Source: Phallusia mammillata
Taxonomy: Eukaryota > Chordata > Ascidiacea > Phlebobranchia > Ascidiidae
Direction of reading: 5' to 3'
Length of the DNA: 64,000 nt
Assembly: GCA_003260075.1 (NCBI GenBank)
Contig: QLIY01000715.1
Location: 6,993-70,992 of the forward strand
A program made the translations under genes and the position numbers. This document shows, piece after piece, positions 62,801 to 64,000 of the stretch (positions are counted from its first letter, which is position 1; every line of letters begins with the position of its first letter). Under the pieces are notes generated by a model. The model did no database searches, had not been told where the DNA came from, and saw only the letters and a list, made by a program, of their open reading frames with translations.

Positions 62801-63914
62801 AGGCACAACTCAAACCCGTTTTTAAAGTACTTCTTTGTTCCAGCCGCGGTTGCATTTCTTTAAATGCATTATTGCCTTTTTAGTTGTTTGTACTATTTGC
62901 GTTGTTTGCCCAATTGTCCAGCCCTGCCCTTTGATGGCTTTCGCTGTGTCATTGTTTGCAGATGATCACGCGACTTTTGCAACCAACGCAAATAGCAAAC
63001 TACACCGGCCTTTAATAAACAACCAATATCAAAGGTCAATGTGTAGATGTGTCAACATTGTTGAGCCTCAGCTAGCAGACGGGGTCATGCTTAGCACAAA
63101 CGCTTTTTGCGTTTGTGAAGTCAAAGAGTTTTTTACACAAAAACGTTAAAGATATTTGAAGTGTTTAAAAATGGACTAATTAAAACACACGGCATGAAAT
63201 AATCAAATGATACAAATACGTTATGTTTATCAAGGTTTATTGCATTCTCTGCGCAAACGATCGACGTAATATATCGACTGCCTCAGCAGTGGAGCGAAAA
63301 CCGGACGATTTTAACAAACAAAGACACATTTGTGGCCGCAGTATTTACGGTGAGATTTGTTAGTTGCATGTCAAAAGTAACTCGAATGTCAGCCAACATT
63401 ATGTTTCCAGGCCATGTCCTCGGTTATCAACCAGTACTGTGATTGTACCCTCAACCTTGACCTGTGTCTTTTTCCCAAAATCAACGTGTCTCAGTTTGTT
63501 TCGAGGGAAAGGCGGCGAGAGCTGAAAGAAAGGTAACATGAAAACAACAGCACAAAACAGTATAACCCTACCTACACCATAATGCACATTTTACTTTTCC
63601 GAATTTATATTTTTAACTTTTACCAGGGCACTTTACTGAAATTTTGTTTGTAGAAACTTATCTCTTAACGGTCATTTAACAGTCACCTTTCTAAACATTT
63701 TTTAATGATGGGGTATTATGTGTTTACAAAGCCGACTTAAACGTTTAGCTTTGTAGAAAACAACATTCGTGGTGCTTTTTGACATTTACGTTATCACAGA
63801 AGGAGAAATGGAACTGTAGACTGCTGTCGTCATCAGATGAGAAACAACAAAACGCCTTGCATTGATCCTGTGGGACAAGAAAGCCTCATAAAGCGAAATT
63901 CTGTGTATGGAAAG
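56837..63914 (+). CDS. UNC13D/BAIAP3-type MUN-domain protein, incomplete at the right edge
   Basis: Exons 56837-56952, 57022-57069, 57134-57417, 57487-57618, 57917-57950, 58017-58209, 58503-58652, 58930-59205, 59298-59385, 60122-60296, 60923-61231, 61832-62156, 62393-62610 join in frame (782 codons). Later candidates are 63287-63349, 63411-63532 and 63800-63914; one or more exons between 62610 and 63287 are unresolved. The N-terminal third is charged and Ser-rich with no recognisable C2 domain. From about residue 340 the helical pattern follows the Munc13-4 MUN region: ERLLCEFSHLFRINPVTQ, SSVLALLSKCYEFQAEFG, FERYIQNIGLLRASVLYD, the MHD1-like FTPLWVKCMSQKMSGFILQC and SRAAVDFLVLVNR. Such proteins prime SNAREs for vesicle exocytosis. 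Family assignment is by pattern, not database search. Introns at 60.3 and 61.3 kb contain poly-G-joined duplications. Confidence 0.65.
60318..60606. repeat. Tandem duplication of 139 bp with G11 at the junction
   Basis: 60318-60456 and 60468-60606 have equal length and differ by only a few substitutions (for example GATACG/GATGCG, GTGAGC/GTGCGC). They are separated by a G run at 60456-60466. Located in an intron of the MUN-domain gene. Confidence 0.9.
61260..61789. repeat. Tandem duplication of 260 bp with G10 at the junction
   Basis: 61260-61519 and 61530-61789 have equal length, with about 6-7 substitutions (roughly 2.5 percent). The junction is G10 (61519-61528). It lies in an intron of the MUN-domain gene. 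Confidence 0.9.
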
Positions 63915-64000
63915 GTGAGACCAAAGCATGTTATTACTGCTTATCAAAAACTTATTCATTTTAGTGCAACGTTTTGAAATCTCATGTTTACGTCTGATCA

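Overview
The window is animal nuclear DNA. Genes are split into short exons with GT..AG introns, often 60-800 bp. It carries metazoan genes (complement-type MASP proteases, GST sigma, RPS29, Sm-F, TRAP-delta, a cytochrome P450, an UNC13/BAIAP3-type MUN protein) and intronic C/D snoRNAs. Compact AT-rich introns, CUB-EGF-CUB-CCP-CCP-serine protease genes with TCN active-site serine codons, and apparent allelic divergence of a few percent suggest an invertebrate chordate, most likely an ascidian tunicate. The species assignment is inference.

Layout. 0-1.2 kb: a divergent pair (an unknown acidic protein on the minus strand and a one-finger C2H2 ORF on the plus strand), then a palindromic TTGGGTA-rich element. 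1.9-10.1 kb: a MASP gene with one non-catalytic chain followed by two complete serine-protease exon sets, each with its own poly(A) signal. 11.1-12.3 kb: a sigma-class GST behind a TATA box and a foldback that abuts the only N. 14.3-20.2 kb: a second MASP gene, also 727 codons. 21.3-22.4 kb: RPS29. 22.5-24.5 kb: a spliced, apparently non-coding host of seven tandem copies of one C/D snoRNA. 25.1-26.5 kb (minus): Sm-F. 28.6-30.8 kb: TRAP-delta/SSR4. 31-39 kb: gene-poor, with SINE/MITE pieces near its start. 39.0-40.1 kb, perhaps to 42.1 kb: a secreted or membrane follistatin/Kazal plus neuregulin-type EGF protein. 42-49 kb: gene-poor with very long G runs. 49.0-56.2 kb (minus): a 10-exon P450. 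56.8 kb to the end (plus): a MUN-domain protein, incomplete at the right edge.

Exon models were joined by hand. For the MASPs, GST, RPS29, Sm-F, SSR4, the P450 and the first 13 exons of the MUN gene, every junction keeps frame with a GT donor and AG acceptor. No transcript evidence was available.

Most unusual points: (1) a MASP locus built like vertebrate MASP1/MASP3, where one A-chain can splice in the same phase to either of two protease cassettes; (2) all three protease domains have Gln or His, not Arg/Lys, at the predicted activation bond; (3) RPS29 lacks two of its four zinc cysteines; (4) a P450 with a normal heme loop but no acid-alcohol pair in helix I; (5) a tandemly amplified snoRNA; (6) three tandem duplications, each with about 10 G at the junction, plus G runs of 87-99 nt, all on the same strand. 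The last set is most simply read as assembly joins between haplotypes and not as biology.
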